From Fonsecaea monophora (lineage: Eukaryota; Ascomycota; Eurotiomycetes; Chaetothyriales; Herpotrichiellaceae), in the NCBI RefSeq assembly GCF_001642475.1, contig NW_019173934.1, forward strand, positions 620,001 through 684,000: 64,000 bases of DNA, written 5' to 3'. Shown here piece after piece: positions 19,839 to 31,484 of the stretch. Positions within the stretch are counted from its first letter, which is position 1. Every line of letters starts with the position of its first letter. The notes beneath the pieces are model-generated. The model searched no databases, was not told the DNA's origin, and saw only the letters and a list, made by a program, of their open reading frames with translations. The position numbers were made by a program, and so were the translations under genes.

Positions 19839-21461
19839 ATGGGATCCCTGCCAGCCGAATCTCGACCCTTGTCATTCGCTGCCTTGAAGGCCAAAAAGGC
19901 ACCTCTCAAGATTGCCACCAAGGTTGTCACAGTGAATTCAGCTGCAAAGCCAGCCGCAAAACTTGTCCCAACTGTCGCTTCCACCAAGCCTGCGTTCTCC
20001 CGCAAAACTCTCAGCAATGGACATGCCCGCATCACAAGCGCGCCGCGGAAGTCGAGCACTCCAGTTTCAGTGCATTCCAGGCAGAACAGTGGAGAGCCGA
20101 CCGAACGAATAAAGAAAGAAAGACAAAATAGGACGAAGAGAGCATCTCCTGCTGTGTCGACGCCGAGATTAACAAGCTCCGATGATGAGAGCGAAGAAGA
20201 GGGCGACAAGCCTAGAAAGCGAATCCGCCTCGATCGCAAAGACAGCATAGACGAGAAGCGCAAAGTTAGGGATTTCGCAGCCTTTTCTCAGGAGGATGGA
20301 AGCGGCTTTCACATGGTGCATGCGTTCGACATCGCAAACAACACCCTTACAGAACATGGAAGAGACAAATACGAGGCATTCTTCACAGCCTTGGAAGGGG
20401 ATGAGGATGAGTGCCCCACGATCGAGCTCCAGTACCCGACTTCTCTGCAGAGTGAGAAATACCAGTTGGTCAAGCCTACCGACTCTTCTGATTTCAAACC
20501 TCTGGACGAAATCGAAGCAACCATGAAAATCGTGGCAGAGTATTATCTCGACAATGAGTCCGCAGAAAAAGTCACCAGCGATGATGGATCAGGACTTGTA
20601 CAACAGCTTCATCGACAAGCCCTCCTTGGAATGAGAGGGCGAGTTGGAGCTCAGTCAAAATATGTCAAAGTGGTGGAGACATTCAACTCGTTGGTGGCTG
20701 ACAAGCGCAAGGATGGGACGATCGCGAAGAAACTGGATCAGATGCGCCGCGTTGATCTCAGGTTAGTCGAGCATATCATCAAGAACCAGATCTACGCTCG
20801 GACAGTGTCGCCCCAAGTCAATCTTGTGAGACATTATGAAAGCTTTTCCGACAATGTCTACGGCGAACTCCTACCTAAATTTCTGAGCCGCATATTCAAG
20901 GAGACGAACCTCAAGTCCGATCAGGTATTTATTGATCTTGGCTCCGGTGTCGGTAATTGTGTGCTTCAAGCCGCCCTGGAGACTGGAGCCGAGTCATGGG
21001 GATGTGAAGTCATGGACAACCCCAATATTTTGGCCCAGCTACAGGGCGACGAATTCCCAGCTCGCTGCCGGCTCTGGGGCATCAAACCGGGCGAGGTCCA
21101 CCTCATTCACGGCAACTTCCTCACTAACGAACAAGTCCGGCAAGTTCTCAAGCGAGCAGACGTGGTCCTGGTGAACAACCAAGCCTTCACCGCCGAGTTG
21201 AACGACAAACTCAAGTACGTTTTCCTCGACCTCAAGGAAGGATGCCACATTGTCAGCCTGAAGCCCTTCCGGTCCCCAGCGCACAAGATCAAGGATTCCA
21301 ACGTCAATGACCCTGTCAACGTGTTAACGGTTGTGGAGAAGGAACGGTGGAGTTCCATGGTCAGCTGGTCAGATGATCCGGGGAAATGGTATCACCACCG
21401 CAAAGACTCCAGGGAGCTGAACGCCTTTGTAGAGAGTATGGGTGGATCCGAAAACTGTTAG
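19839..21461 (+). CDS. DOT1: Histone H3-K79 methyltransferase DOT1
   Basis: An intronless frame of 540 residues begins at ATG 19839. The N-terminal 150 residues are basic and disordered, with a run of acidic and Lys/Arg clusters (DDESEEEGDKPRKRIRLDR). This fits nucleosome or DNA contact. The DOT1 fold occupies about residues 200-530. Its SAM-binding motif I is VFIDLGSGVGNCVLQAALETG (about 365-385), then WGCEVMDNP, and the catalytic-loop motif DVVLVNNQAFTAELNDKL. KEGCHIVSLKPFR and the closing LREL-like segment complete the domain. The enzyme methylates H3K79 within nucleosomes, linked to silencing boundaries and DNA-damage checkpoints. Fungal Dot1 proteins are of similar length. No anomaly seen. 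Confidence 0.95.
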   Translation: MGSLPAESRPLSFAALKAKKAPLKIATKVVTVNSAAKPAAKLVPTVASTKPAFSRKTLSNGHARITSAPRKSSTPVSVHSRQNSGEPTERIKKERQNRTKRASPAVSTPRLTSSDDESEEEGDKPRKRIRLDRKDSIDEKRKVRDFAAFSQEDGSGFHMVHAFDIANNTLTEHGRDKYEAFFTALEGDEDECPTIELQYPTSLQSEKYQLVKPTDSSDFKPLDEIEATMKIVAEYYLDNESAEKVTSDDGSGLVQQLHRQALLGMRGRVGAQSKYVKVVETFNSLVADKRKDGTIAKKLDQMRRVDLRLVEHIIKNQIYARTVSPQVNLVRHYESFSDNVYGELLPKFLSRIFKETNLKSDQVFIDLGSGVGNCVLQAALETGAESWGCEVMDNPNILAQLQGDEFPARCRLWGIKPGEVHLIHGNFLTNEQVRQVLKRADVVLVNNQAFTAELNDKLKYVFLDLKEGCHIVSLKPFRSPAHKIKDSNVNDPVNVLTVVEKERWSSMVSWSDDPGKWYHHRKDSRELNAFVESMGGSENC

Positions 21462-22063
21462 AAGCGAACGGTTCCGCGGAGAACGAGGGCTGTTACTCGG
21501 CGGAATGCATGATTCTGGCATCGGGATGGTCTTCGATCTACTTTGGTTTAAAACGACTTGATGAACAACTTGCATAGCGCCGGTTATCGAGGACACCATG
21601 CATGGGACAATGTGGGGATGAAATGACAGCACTGCTAGATGTGTGATTGACTGATGGCCAGGTGCCATTTGCATAGTACTTGAATTCAACAAGCGCTCGT
21701 TAAAACATTTCTGGCTCTTGAGAATGTCACCCTGTATCATCCACTTGTCAATGACTCGGATCCAATCAAGCAAGACGTAGAGGTGAGGGCTACTTACCAT
21801 TCCTTGGGGTTTCTGTAGGTGTTCCGGCAAAATGTGTGGCAGACATAGCCCGTCTCTTTTACCTGGCCTGGTGGACATCCCGATGCCTGTGACGAGGCTA
21901 GGGGGAAGCAGCGGTTGTGAGCCTCTCGAAGATGCACACACCGCTGAGGATTCTGCGGACGAGGCACAGCATTTTGCTCATCCTCTTCAAGACATCTGTG
22001 GCCCAGTTCCCAGGCCGAGTCGTAGAAGAGAAGCAGACGTCGGGTTGTAATCGAGTCCTCAAA
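21462..22063. other. 3' intergenic region between convergent DOT1 and ATG16
   Basis: This contains the 3' flanks of both genes. A minus-strand open frame (about 21369-21941) overlaps the DOT1 end and resembles no family. No other signal. Confidence 0.5.
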
Positions 22064-22708
22064 TCATCCAAACTTGCCCTCTTCGTTCATCATGTCGGCC
22101 TCCTTGCCTTTGATCGCCATCAATCGCTCGACGAGTTCCTTGTTGTCCTTCTCAAACCTTTGCGCTTTTTCCTCGGCCATGTGGAGCTCTAAATTCAGCG
22201 TGACGTTTTCGTCCTGAACATCCTCTATCAACTTCGCCTTGCCACGTAATTCTTCATCGCGGTCTCTCAGCTTGATAGTCAGCTGTGAGATGGAGGCATT
22301 TAGTTGTGTGATGCGCTTGGTGTCGGCTTTGGACTTTCCTTTCAGCGCCTCGAGCTCGCGGAGTGCGGTATCCAGGCGGGATTGCAGGTCCGCACGCTCA
22401 GTTTGGGCTTTGGAAAGGTCTTGCCTCAACTGGGCCAGGGTGGCGGATGTTGCCGAAGGAGAGTCCGGACGGGTTCCTTGAATAGATGGGGAGGTCACTC
22501 TCCTTATGCCCCATCCTGGAGATGCGACAGGCTCCGGTGCAGGCGTGTTTTCAGAAGACGAAGCCCTCTCAGCAAGTCTGGCCTTTTTCTGCAACTCGGC
22601 CCTCTCGTCTGCCAGCTTGGTGCAGTAGTCGTAGAGCGGCAGGTTGGCCTTTTCCACGCTATCTCGGGCCTGCAAGGCTGCCAGATATTGTTCTTTCCAT
22701 GTTGCCAT
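22064..22708 (-). CDS. ATG16: Autophagy protein Atg16
   Basis: The single exon encodes 214 residues if the second ATG (22706-22708) is used, giving the family-typical MATWKEQYLAALQARDSVEK. An in-frame ATG five codons earlier is possible. The N-terminal helix (residues 1-40) is the Atg5-binding segment. A Pro/Ser-rich linker follows (about 50-90), then a long coiled coil (about 95-205) with regular heptads. Atg16 dimers bring Atg12-Atg5 to the phagophore and define where Atg8 is lipidated. Size and layout match fungal Atg16, which lacks the WD40 domain of animal ATG16L1. The gene is head to head with YPT7, another membrane-trafficking gene; shared regulation is possible but not shown. Confidence 0.9.
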   Translation of the reverse strand: MATWKEQYLAALQARDSVEKANLPLYDYCTKLADERAELQKKARLAERASSSENTPAPEPVASPGWGIRRVTSPSIQGTRPDSPSATSATLAQLRQDLSKAQTERADLQSRLDTALRELEALKGKSKADTKRITQLNASISQLTIKLRDRDEELRGKAKLIEDVQDENVTLNLELHMAEEKAQRFEKDNKELVERLMAIKGKEADMMNEEGKFG

Positions 22709-23462
22709 GATTGAGCTGATCATTTAACACACGGCATTCTGGAGACGATCCATTCAAAGCAAGAGCTAAGGCAAAAGGAGTGGACGTAGTTGGGAAGGAA
22801 ATGAGAAATCTATAGGTAAGGAAACGCGTCCAGCAGAAATCATAAAACCGTTCAAAAAACGAATGACAAAAGAACATGACAGAGAAGTAGTGGACCTGGA
22901 CGGGGGTATTTCATCCCCGGCTGACCTTCCGGATGCTGGGACGTTGGAGGGAAGAGGGAAGGGCCGTCAGGTCCGCGTGTGAGAGGCTGGGAGAGATGGA
23001 CGAGGGAGAGAGTGGATGACGGCGAGACGATACAGCTGCGCCTACGAGGGACTCGAACCACCACTACGGCTCCCACTAGAACAACCGCACGCACCACGCA
23101 CCCACGATCCCCGATCGACCTGTCGCTGCCCTTTTTGGCCTCCAACCTCCATCCTCCATTCCCCGTCTCAACTTCCCAAGCTTCAAAACACCCTTCTCCC
23201 AACATCCACCACCTCCCGGTTGCCTTGCACAGGTCAGACGACTTAAGAGCGCAGGCATCAGCCACATCCTCTGCACTACAAGTAACACCTCGGGAACAGC
23301 AATCGACCTATCGCGTGACTTTCCACCGGCGAACTACCTCTCAGATCAACGCCGTAAATCGTACCGAGCCGCCCCAGCAGCGTCTGTCACACCAGTCCAA
23401 GGACCCTGCTCTTCTCGACGTTCGCAGGGACAGCACAAGTCACAAACACATTAAGAGTAGCT
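22709..23462. other. Divergent promoter / 5' UTR region (ATG16 / YPT7)
   Basis: These 754 bp lie between the two starts. The right half is CT/AC-rich and likely the YPT7 leader. Open frames here are short and not conserved. Confidence 0.5.
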
Positions 23463-24204
23463 ATGGCGTCGAGGAAGAAGGTGTTGTTGAAGGTAATCAA
23501 GTCTGCGCAGCTCTTTGTCGCTCCTCAATCAATGCAACTGACCTGGGATGTGCGCAGGTCATTATTCTAGGCGATAGTGGTGTGGGCAAGACTAGTCTGA
23601 TGAATCAATATGTACGGCGCTCTCTCCACGCCCTCACTTCCTCAGACGGAGCCTTCTGACTTTTCCGCAGGTGAACAAGAAATTCTCCACCTCCTACAAA
23701 GCCACGATCGGCGCCGACTTCCTGACCAAAGAGGTCACCGTCGATGATCGGATCGTGACGCTCCAGATCTGGGATACTGCCGGCCAGGAAAGGTTTCAGT
23801 CGCTCGGAGTGGCGTTCTACCGGGGAGCAGATTGCTGTGTCCTCGTCTACGACGTCAACTCTGCAAAGTCATTCGAGACCCTCGATTCCTGGCGCGACGA
23901 ATTCCTCATCCAAGCTTCTCCCCGCGACCCCGAGTCGTTCCCTTTTGTGGTATTGGGAAACAAGATTGACCTGGGTGAAGAGCGGAGGATGGTGTCGCAA
24001 AAGAGAGCACATGCCTACTGCCAGAGTCGTGGACAAATGCCATATTTTGAGACCAGTGCAAAGGAGAGCATCAACGTGGAACAGGCGTTTGAAGTTATTG
24101 CCAGAAACGCGCTGACACAAGAAGAGAGCGAGGAATATGGTGGTGACTTTTCGGATCCGATCAACATCAACCTTGATCAAGAGAGAGATGGGTGCGCTTG
24201 TTAG
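23463..24204 (+). CDS. YPT7: Rab7-family GTPase Ypt7
   Basis: Three exons (23463-23492, 23558-23611, 23671-24204) give 205 residues, the standard Ypt7 length. They start MASRKKVLLKVIILGDSGVG. All G motifs are intact: GDSGVGKTS (P loop), effector region YKATIGADF, WDTAGQERF (switch II), GNKIDLG (guanine specificity) and ETSAKE. The C-terminus ends Cys-Ala-Cys, a double-geranylgeranylation signal of the CxC type. Ypt7 drives late endosome-vacuole, vacuole-vacuole and autophagosome-vacuole fusion through HOPS. The first exon holds only ten codons. Confidence 0.96.
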
Positions 24205-26056
24205 AGGATGATTTTGGGTAGCTCATGACCAGTCCCCGGTAGTTGGTTTGGAAGGAATCGATGACGGGTTGGATGAGTCAAGCCCTGGGTGACCGAGTCG
24301 GCGATTCGGAAAGCTCCCTGTGAGCCCCAGGCAGCACGAAGGGGAGATATGGTGGCATCTTTCGAGGCTCTGTCCACTCCATGCCGTGGACAGCCCCGGG
24401 TGTACTGGGACTCATCGGGGGAACATTTTCTATACTTGGTTCTATGGTTTGCAGGGCCTTTGATTCTCGAGTCTGGTTCGGAGGTCTGTGGAGCAAGCGG
24501 GCGGGAATGGCGTGTACTTGGTACAGATATACAACTACAGCAGCAATTCAATCTTGAAGCATGAATAGTCCTGTTCCTGTTCCTGTTCCTGTTCCAGTAA
24601 GCACTGAGACGAGTGTATGAGTGAACACTCTATAGCCAGTCCATGTACCGAGTAGCTCATACATAACGTCATGTGCGAGGTACTCTAGAGAGATTCGGAG
24701 AGCGTGGCCGGCAAATCGATCTGCCCGTCCCACCAAAACACAGAGAGGGCGGGAGAGAGCATGGAGATGTACTCGGTACCTCGTACCTCGTACTGTTTTC
24801 ATCCTTCACTGAAGCCCTCCCAAGTTCCCGAGATCAGAACACTGCCCCACGGGTGCCCATGGGATGGGGGATAAGAGGTGATGGAACCACGAACCATGAG
24901 CACTGACGGGGAACCACCGACCGGCCGGAACCGTGCGCTAGCCTGTCCTGCCCTGTATCGTCCGGTCCTGTCCTGCTAAAAGGTCAAGGAAAAAGACACT
25001 TGGTAGACTAGGTAAGACACGAGACAGACACTAAAGACTGAAGATTGAAGATGGAATTCGGCAAAGGAGGCTCTCTCTCTCTCCCTCTCCCCAATTAGCA
25101 GAAAAGCGCAGACAAAAAAAGACTGATTTGATAGACGGACCGGACCGGACAGAACAGACAGACAGATTAGACTCCCTCGTGCCCATTTCCTTGCCCTTGC
25201 CCCTTGCCCTTGCCTTGCCTTCATCCCTTTCCCTTGCAATTCGAACTAGGAAAAAAAAAAGACCCTGGAACTCGCTGTGATCGATTCGCATTCACACACA
25301 CACAAACAAAAAAACATTTGAGACGCGAGAACTTTTTTTAATGGTCGCGTGCTTTCCCCATTGCTGCCGAATCCCCTTTTCAGCATCTCTATAACATCGC
25401 GTCTCGGTGCTTGTTCCTCGCCCTCGCTCCCTTCCACATCATTCATTTCGGCCTCCCCAGTCATCCTGGGGAGACAACGCACGCACATGAATAGAGGAAT
25501 GAGGCTGTCGATATCCAGATTTCACATTTTTGGGAATTTCCCCTTTTTTTTCTTCTGCTCTGCACTTCGCTCGCCTGATCTGCGAGCAAGGCTGACTTTC
25601 TGTTCAGTTGTATTGAGGCAAACAAGAGGTGCTCGAGAAACCGTGCTTGTCAAGATTAGACACGAAACAGGAGAACAAGAATGAACTCCAATTGCACCAA
25701 TGTCCGGTCATAAGAGTCGTGGATAGGAAACAACGTGCGCAGTGTGTCTTGCCAATGCCTTGGAGAACAGAAGCAAACCAGCAAACCCTCCTCCAGTCCT
25801 GTGAAATAGTCCACACACAAGAAAAGCCTATCCAGTAAATGATTTCGAAGGGGTTGTGTGAGAAATCAAATGAGCCCTCAGGTTCGCGTAACAGTCAAGT
25901 TTGGGGGGAGAGAAAAGGGAACCCGTCAGAAGCTGTCGATGCGATCGTTGATAAGGAAAAAGGTGATTTGGTTGATGGTGCCCGCCCCGTCGAGGATGAC
26001 ATTTGAGTCAAATTGCCGCTGTTGGAACAAAAGTATATCATCCTCCCAAGCCATGT
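24205..26056. other. Intergenic, no gene recognised; simple repeats
   Basis: This 1.85-kb stretch lies between the 3' ends of YPT7 and G-beta. It has a (CTGTTC)n repeat at about 24570-24595 and two overlapping TACCTCGTA motifs at 24777-24792. There is a CT-rich tract near 25068-25090 and a CCTTGC-rich tract near 25187-25225. Several A or T homopolymers also occur. No reading frame has family resemblance. Confidence 0.5.
24570..24595. repeat. TCCTGT hexanucleotide microsatellite
   Basis: About four tandem copies of tcctgt are visible in the YPT7 3' flank. Confidence 0.8.
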
Positions 26057-27383
26057 CTACCATGCCCAGATTTTGAGCTACAGGCAATACGTCAGTCGAG
26101 TTCTTCAGACTGGTCAATAAAGACTAATGATAACTTACTAGAGAATCCCAAGAGCCAGTACATAAACTGATCCCGTCGTTGCTGACTCCAAGGCAACTGA
26201 CCCGGTTTTCGTGACCGTTCAATGAACCAACTTTATCACCACGCAAAGTGTCCCAGACCTCGAATTCACGTCAGTGGGTTCAAGCAAGAGGTGCTGCTAG
26301 GACGGGACTTACCTTGCATTCAAAGTCATCATACCCAGCAAAGAGTAACCGGCCAGAAACTGAGAAAGCGACAGACGTGATACCGCAAAGCACTTGTTCG
26401 TTCTATGACAGAGGTCAGCCAATCCGCGGGAACAGGACACCGTTAGGGTTCAAAAGTTTACCTGATAAGACATCAGTTCTCGATCTGCCCGAATGTCGAA
26501 CAGTCTGCAAGAGGCGTCGTCCGAGCCAGTTCCAAATGCATTTCCATCTGGGAAAAATTGAATGGCATTAATGTCAGATTCATGTCCAGCAAATGTTTGA
26601 ACGGCTTTCCCGGTTCGGACGTCCCATAACTTGGCAAAAGCGTCGCAGGCGCCGCTCACGAATATGTTGGCGTTGGTTGGATTTATGCTGATGCTCATCA
26701 CGTCCCCCAAATGATCTGCAAACTCTGTTACTTTGGAACCGGTTTCGATATCCCACATCATGCAGGTCATGTCACCGGACGAAGTGATGATCTTTCGGTC
26801 ATTGACAAAACGACAGCATGACAAGTACCCAGAGTGACCAGACAGTTCGCGAGCCACACGCGTCGGGCCTTCCCTCGTGGAGAGATTGTAAATTGAGCAA
26901 ATGTTGTCGAGACCACCGCAAGCGACGTAATTACCACTAGGGGCATATGCGCAGGTCATGACCCACGAGGAACGGAGGGGAATAGCGTGGACCTTGTTAG
27001 TGGTATATGCATCCCAGATGATGAGCTTGCCATCCTGAGACGCCGACACCAGATGCCTGCGATCTGTTGACCAGTGCATGGCGTAGATTTTGGCGAGATG
27101 GCCCTTGAGATTTCTTCGAGGCTTCATGCCTATCCGAGGTAAGGCCTCTGTGTTGTTGAGGGCGACTTGTCGCACTGCCGAAACACGATTGATTAGCAAT
27201 CTAGAAAGTGGTGGACAAGTAGGCTGCGCCTGATGGGAATTCAATGCACAGGTCCATCGACTTACAGCTTGTATCAGCCAGGTCATCCTTCTTGCGTTTA
27301 ATTCTGTCTTTGAGGCCCTCTGCTTCTCTCCTGGCAGCTGTGATTTTGGCCTGCATCTGCTCTCCGGTCAGGTCGGTCGACAT
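26057..27383 (-). CDS. sfaD: Heterotrimeric G-protein beta subunit
   Basis: Five exons on the minus strand (27266-27383, 26462-27174, 26313-26402, 26139-26258, 26057-26077) join in frame to 353 residues. The N-terminal helix (MSTDLTGEQMQAKITAARRE) forms the coiled coil with the gamma subunit. Seven WD40 blades follow, e.g. MHWSTDRRHLVSASQDGKL, MTCAYAPSGNYVACGGLDN, NIFVSGACDAFAKLWD and CTGSWDSL. The last exon is only 21 nt and encodes LKIWAW plus stop, completing the final WD repeat. The symbol follows Aspergillus SfaD (N. crassa GNB-1). Its role is signalling with G-alpha/G-gamma in growth, conidiation and nutrient sensing. Confidence 0.95.
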
Positions 27384-29673
27384 GGTGCCGCTCGGGCCCT
27401 TGTCGGACCAGGGTTTAAAGGGGGGGGTATTCGCGAGGAAGTCAGCCGTCAAAAGCTCAGCTTCGCCAGAGCGACGCGCACAGCAAGATAGATGTCTGAT
27501 CGGTGTCGAGGCAAGGTTCGCGATGAACGAGCGCAGGAGCTCCGAGGAGCGAGGTGTCAGGGACGAGGTGGATAAAATACGGGGGGGCCACTAGAGCTGC
27601 GATTGGGAGAGTTCGGGATTGCGGCAGAGTGCAGTCAGGTTCGACGGCGAGAGGGAGGCAAATCGGGATGGGATGTTTGGAGAGGAGACGAAGCAACTGA
27701 CTGCCTGCAGAGCGGCGAAAAGTTGTCGACGAGAAAGTGGTAGAAATCGAGGGCTTTGGTGGTGGTGGTGAGGTCGGGTCACAGAATTGAAAAAGGGCAG
27801 TCTTTGGGGGAAGGCGTGCAGAAGGAATGGATGCCACAGTTGGGAGGTCCGGGTCTGGCTTCTTGGGGCTCGGGGCACCAGGGGGGTTGCTTTGACTCTT
27901 CCTTTGACTCTTGGTTCTTGGTGTCTGGTTCGTTAAACTCCAAGTGGGGATTTGTGTCGGTTCGGGGGGTTGGACTCCCCTGTTCTTTGCCCACTACGGA
28001 CAGTTTCAATTGGCGAACTCAAGGCAGGGATTGAACAGTCCCGAAAGACGAGGACGAGGGTCTTGCTACTGGTACGAGGAGTGACAAAGGGACACACAAT
28101 CCACGAACTTCAAACATCAACCACCAACCATCACCACAATCCAATCACTCGGCTTCGGGTCAGGTGCACCATCTTGTTCGGCTCTACAAGCACAGGTCAC
28201 AGATCGTCGCTGTCACCATCTACCTATACCGTTCCTTTGATGGGGACTTCCTCCCCCCGCCCGATCTAGCCTTGATGGTCAACCATGTCGAATGCAGCAC
28301 ATAGGGGTCTTGCACACGGCCGAGAAACATAGGCAAGCCAAAAAAAAAAAAAAGAGTGGGAGAAAAAAAACATGTCAAATTCTCCTAAACGAGATCCTAG
28401 GGAACGATACCTCTCCCCCTCGGCTGGTCTTCACTGCTACTGGCTCTCGTGGTGGCGACCATTGCTGCGTTAGTCCTACATTGAGCAAGCCGGGGGAAGA
28501 GTGCCGGGTGGCCCTCAAGCTCCGGAGAGGCGCACCGGCGCCTCAGCCCAGGCAGACCAGGGATATGAAGTTGCCAATCCAACATGCAGAAACCCGCCTG
28601 AGAACTGGGGACAAAATTGGGAAGCGAGAACAACTCTGGCAAAAGAGAAATTGGCCGGCCGCGTCTAATATGGGCTAGAGATGGTCATCAGTTGGTGCAA
28701 CGCCCGAATCCCCCGTTTTCTACTACCGGGATCCGCTATTCCAGCAAGGAGGCAGAGATGGAGCCTCCCATTCAGCCTGGTCCTGTTTTCTCCATCCCAA
28801 AAGCACTTGGACGCTGATCCTCACACCCACCATCGGTCCACTAGCGACACTAGGTTGGTCATCATCCCCACGGGCTTATCGTTGTGTCCACTACATACGT
28901 CCGTGCTTGTTCCTGTCAACTCTCGTGGCATTGTCCACCTGCGATACCAGCCATCTTCTCTGCGCACGTTGTCGGAATAATAGCATTCATGAAGACGGAG
29001 TCTCTTTATAACGCAGGTGTCCCCTAAGCACCTAGTCAGGAGGATCTGCACTCTCCTGATCCCTCCGTCTCTACTACGAACCACACGTGGCTTTCGCTAA
29101 TCTAACAGCGATGAAGTTACAACAGCCGGAAAGGTTCTTATAGTAATCGTGACAATTGTTAGGGGCAAAGGGCTCGAGAAAGGAAGCGTTTCGAACCGAC
29201 ACAAGGTTCATTCAATGGGGTCAAGCTACTGCGCACAATCCCCTCGTGCAAGGCGTCAATTCAGTCGCAGATGGGAGTTCTGATAGTGTCTTGTGCCAGC
29301 TCCGGCCATGCAGATCAGGTGCTAACACAGCTTGTTCCAATAATAGAGCAGACAACAAACTTTCTCCTCAATTGCAGCTCTTATTTGTATGAGGATGGCG
29401 AATCTGGATCTCGCTGAAACGGTGGATCTATGTCTGTCGGTGAATGCTGGTGCCGGAAATGCAAATGCTGCAAACTCGGCAAACTCTCCAAACCTGGCAA
29501 AAAGTGTGTTGTACCGTGACTGAGAGGAACACGCCACACACTTCCTGCTCACTGGTCATCATCACTGTGCCACTTTGACTGCGACTCTCTGGTCATCTTC
29601 TGCCGGGTATTTTTTGCTTGCCTTCCGAAGCTGCTTTGTCCTCTCCTGGTCGCTTGATTCATCGCTCTCCACA
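27384..29673. other. Intergenic, divergent promoters; no gene recognised
   Basis: These 2.3 kb lie between the start of G-beta (leftward) and the DUF423 gene (rightward). The left third has pyrimidine/purine-biased leader-like sequence, and a 14-nt A run lies near 28339. Several frames are open for 70-130 codons but show biased composition and no domain. I call none of them a gene. Confidence 0.45.
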
Positions 29674-30159
29674 ATGTTCTGGACCATCGGGTGCATCTAC
29701 GGCGCCTCCTCGGTTATCTTTGGCGCGTTTGGAGCCCATGGGCTGAAAAGACACATCAGTGATCCGGCAAGGCTCGCAAACTGGTCGACCGCTGCTCAAT
29801 ACCAGGTATTTCGTCGAGGATGACAGAAAAAAATGGTCACAATCACTTTCTAACGTTATTCCTCCAACGCAGTTAATCCACAGTGGAGTCCTCCTCCTGA
29901 CGGCGGCAGTGGCCCCAAAGAACAAGGTAGTATCCGAGCTCTTTTATGGGGTCCTTGATTCTAAAATCTCCTCTTCCCCCAGGTCGCCGCCACCCTTTTC
30001 ACCGCTGGGATGACAATGTTTAGTGGGAGCCTTTACCTGCTCGTTCTGGATCCTCAGCGGTTCAAGGCTTTCGGCCCCGTGACTCCCCTTGGGGGTATGT
30101 GCTTGATTGCCGGATGGGCAGCACTCGCTTTCGGCAGTCGAGGCCGATTTGTTCAGTAG
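29674..30159 (+). CDS. DUF423/TMEM256 family small membrane protein
   Basis: Three exons (29674-29805, 29873-29926, 29983-30159) give 120 residues. The sequence begins MFWTIGCIYGASSVIFGAFG and has AHGLKRHI, then a conserved AAQYQLIHSGVLLL across the first junction. The last exon gives MFSGSLYLLVLD and FGPVTPLGGMCLIAGWAALAF. Four helices and the GAFGAHGL and FSGSLY motifs match DUF423, which is found from bacteria (YgdD) to human TMEM256. Molecular function is unknown. Two phase-0 introns flank an 18-codon exon. The gene is the last ordinary one before the catabolic cluster. Confidence 0.88.
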
Positions 30160-30300
30160 TGCGACATGGACACGATGTGAATCCATGTGAAGGATTGGGA
30201 CGGGATCTAAATGTATTGTATTGTTTCGCTATCCTCAGCTCAATGTTACTACTATCGTCACCTGCATTTCGCAACTCGTAGATGTCGATTGTCCCCCATC

Positions 30301-31484
30301 TCACACCTTTGCCGTCAATGTCTTTGCCACCTCCAACAAACTCCTTGCAGTATCCACGACAGTCGTTTCGAACGGCCGATACGCCACACCCAGCACCTCT
30401 CGCGACGACGAATTGTCGACCTTGAACGAGCCCGCAGGCCAAGGCATGCTGCCCTGGATTCCCAGGGGGGTCTTCTAGTCGAGCTCCGGAAATTCCCTTC
30501 TGAAAATGTCGCAGATTTCCTGGTTGCTATTACGGCCAGGAATGATGAGAGATCTCCGGCCTCCTACCTCGGGAGCAAAGGCCGCTTGATAATGTGACAA
30601 CGACAAGTCCTGCGGAAAAAGACAAATTAGCCGGGCGCTGAGCCATGGAGAGATGAGACAGATTGTCGTGACTCACCCGGACATCGACAGAGATGTGCAG
30701 AGAGTCATCTGGGACAGGAGCGCCTTTTCCGGCATTCATGAGCCTCCAAAGAATCGCGTTTGACGTATTTAGATCGCTCATGGAATCAATGTGCCTGAGG
30801 GGACCGTACACGATGGGCGGGTTGAGGACGACGAGCTCAAAGCCTGGTTTCTCCGTCGTGACGAATTCCCAAGCTGCGTGCAAAGTCAGTCAGGATGTTG
30901 ACAACGATGACAGAAGATCACGCTTGACAGAATTGCTCGACTCACCTGCCTGCTCTGCCAGGGTCTTGCTCGCCCAACACGCCAGGTTCACATCCCCCGA
31001 GTATCCCTGCTTCTTTGGTCACAGGGTTCCACGACTCGGAGGAATACACTCTCCCATTTCCTTGGAGATCCAGTGGGTTCCCGATGGCCGCAAAACTACT
31101 TGTGATGACCAGTCGTTTGAGCCCGGGCGCGTACTTTGCGGTCGACTTCAGGATTTCCGTCGTGCCATGGATTGCCGGGTCGATGAAATCACCAGGTGAC
31201 TTGGCCGCGGCGAAGTTGAGGGGGGAAGCGGCGTGGATGATGGCGTCGAGGGGCTGGGCGTCCTTGATGCACTGGTCAAAGGCTCCCGGCGCCGTGATGT
31301 CGGACACGATGGAGAAGTCGAGCCTCAACCTGTCATAGCCGGGGAAGTCCTTCGTGACTCTCTTCGCTTTGGCTTCGGGTCGAACCACAGCCTGCATCGA
31401 GCACGATTTCTCCAGGAAGAAAGATAGGAGATGACCTCCGACGAACCCGTTGGCACCTGTCAACAAGACTCTGGGTGGCGCCAT
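30301..31484 (-). pseudogene. NAD(P)-dependent ketoreductase/epimerase (GRE2-like SDR), disrupted
   Basis: The first 160 residues are an intact extended-SDR start: MAPPRVLLTGANGFVGGHLL with the TGxxGxxG nucleotide motif, HAASPL and VITSSFAAIG. The frame then breaks. After VTKEAG the expected YSGDVNLACWASKTLAEQA, carrying the catalytic YxxxK-like region, continues in another frame. One extra base near 31003-31008 explains this. Downstream exons read normally (AWEFVTTEKPGFELVVLNPP, then a GKGAPVPDDSLHISVDVR exon and a DLSLSHYQAAFAPEV exon). They hit TAG at 30475-30477 after FPELD. Codons after that stop again look like the family (EVLGVAYRPFETTVVDTARSL) until TGA at 30301-30303. Two independent lesions argue for a pseudogene. 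It sits at the left edge of the catabolic cluster. Confidence 0.75.

Noticed and set aside
23041..23100. Minus-strand GGTTCGAGTCCC, which looks like a tRNA T arm
   Set aside because: The flanking bases do not form a T stem, acceptor stem or anticodon arm; it lies in the YPT7 leader.
24205..26056. Possible small genes or a non-coding RNA in the repeat-rich YPT7/G-beta interval
   Set aside because: Only simple-sequence tracts and short biased frames are visible; nothing supports a transcript.
27457..27878. Minus-strand open frames of 95-126 codons upstream of the G-beta start
   Set aside because: Pro/Ser/Leu-rich biased composition in the expected 5' UTR, and no family resemblance.
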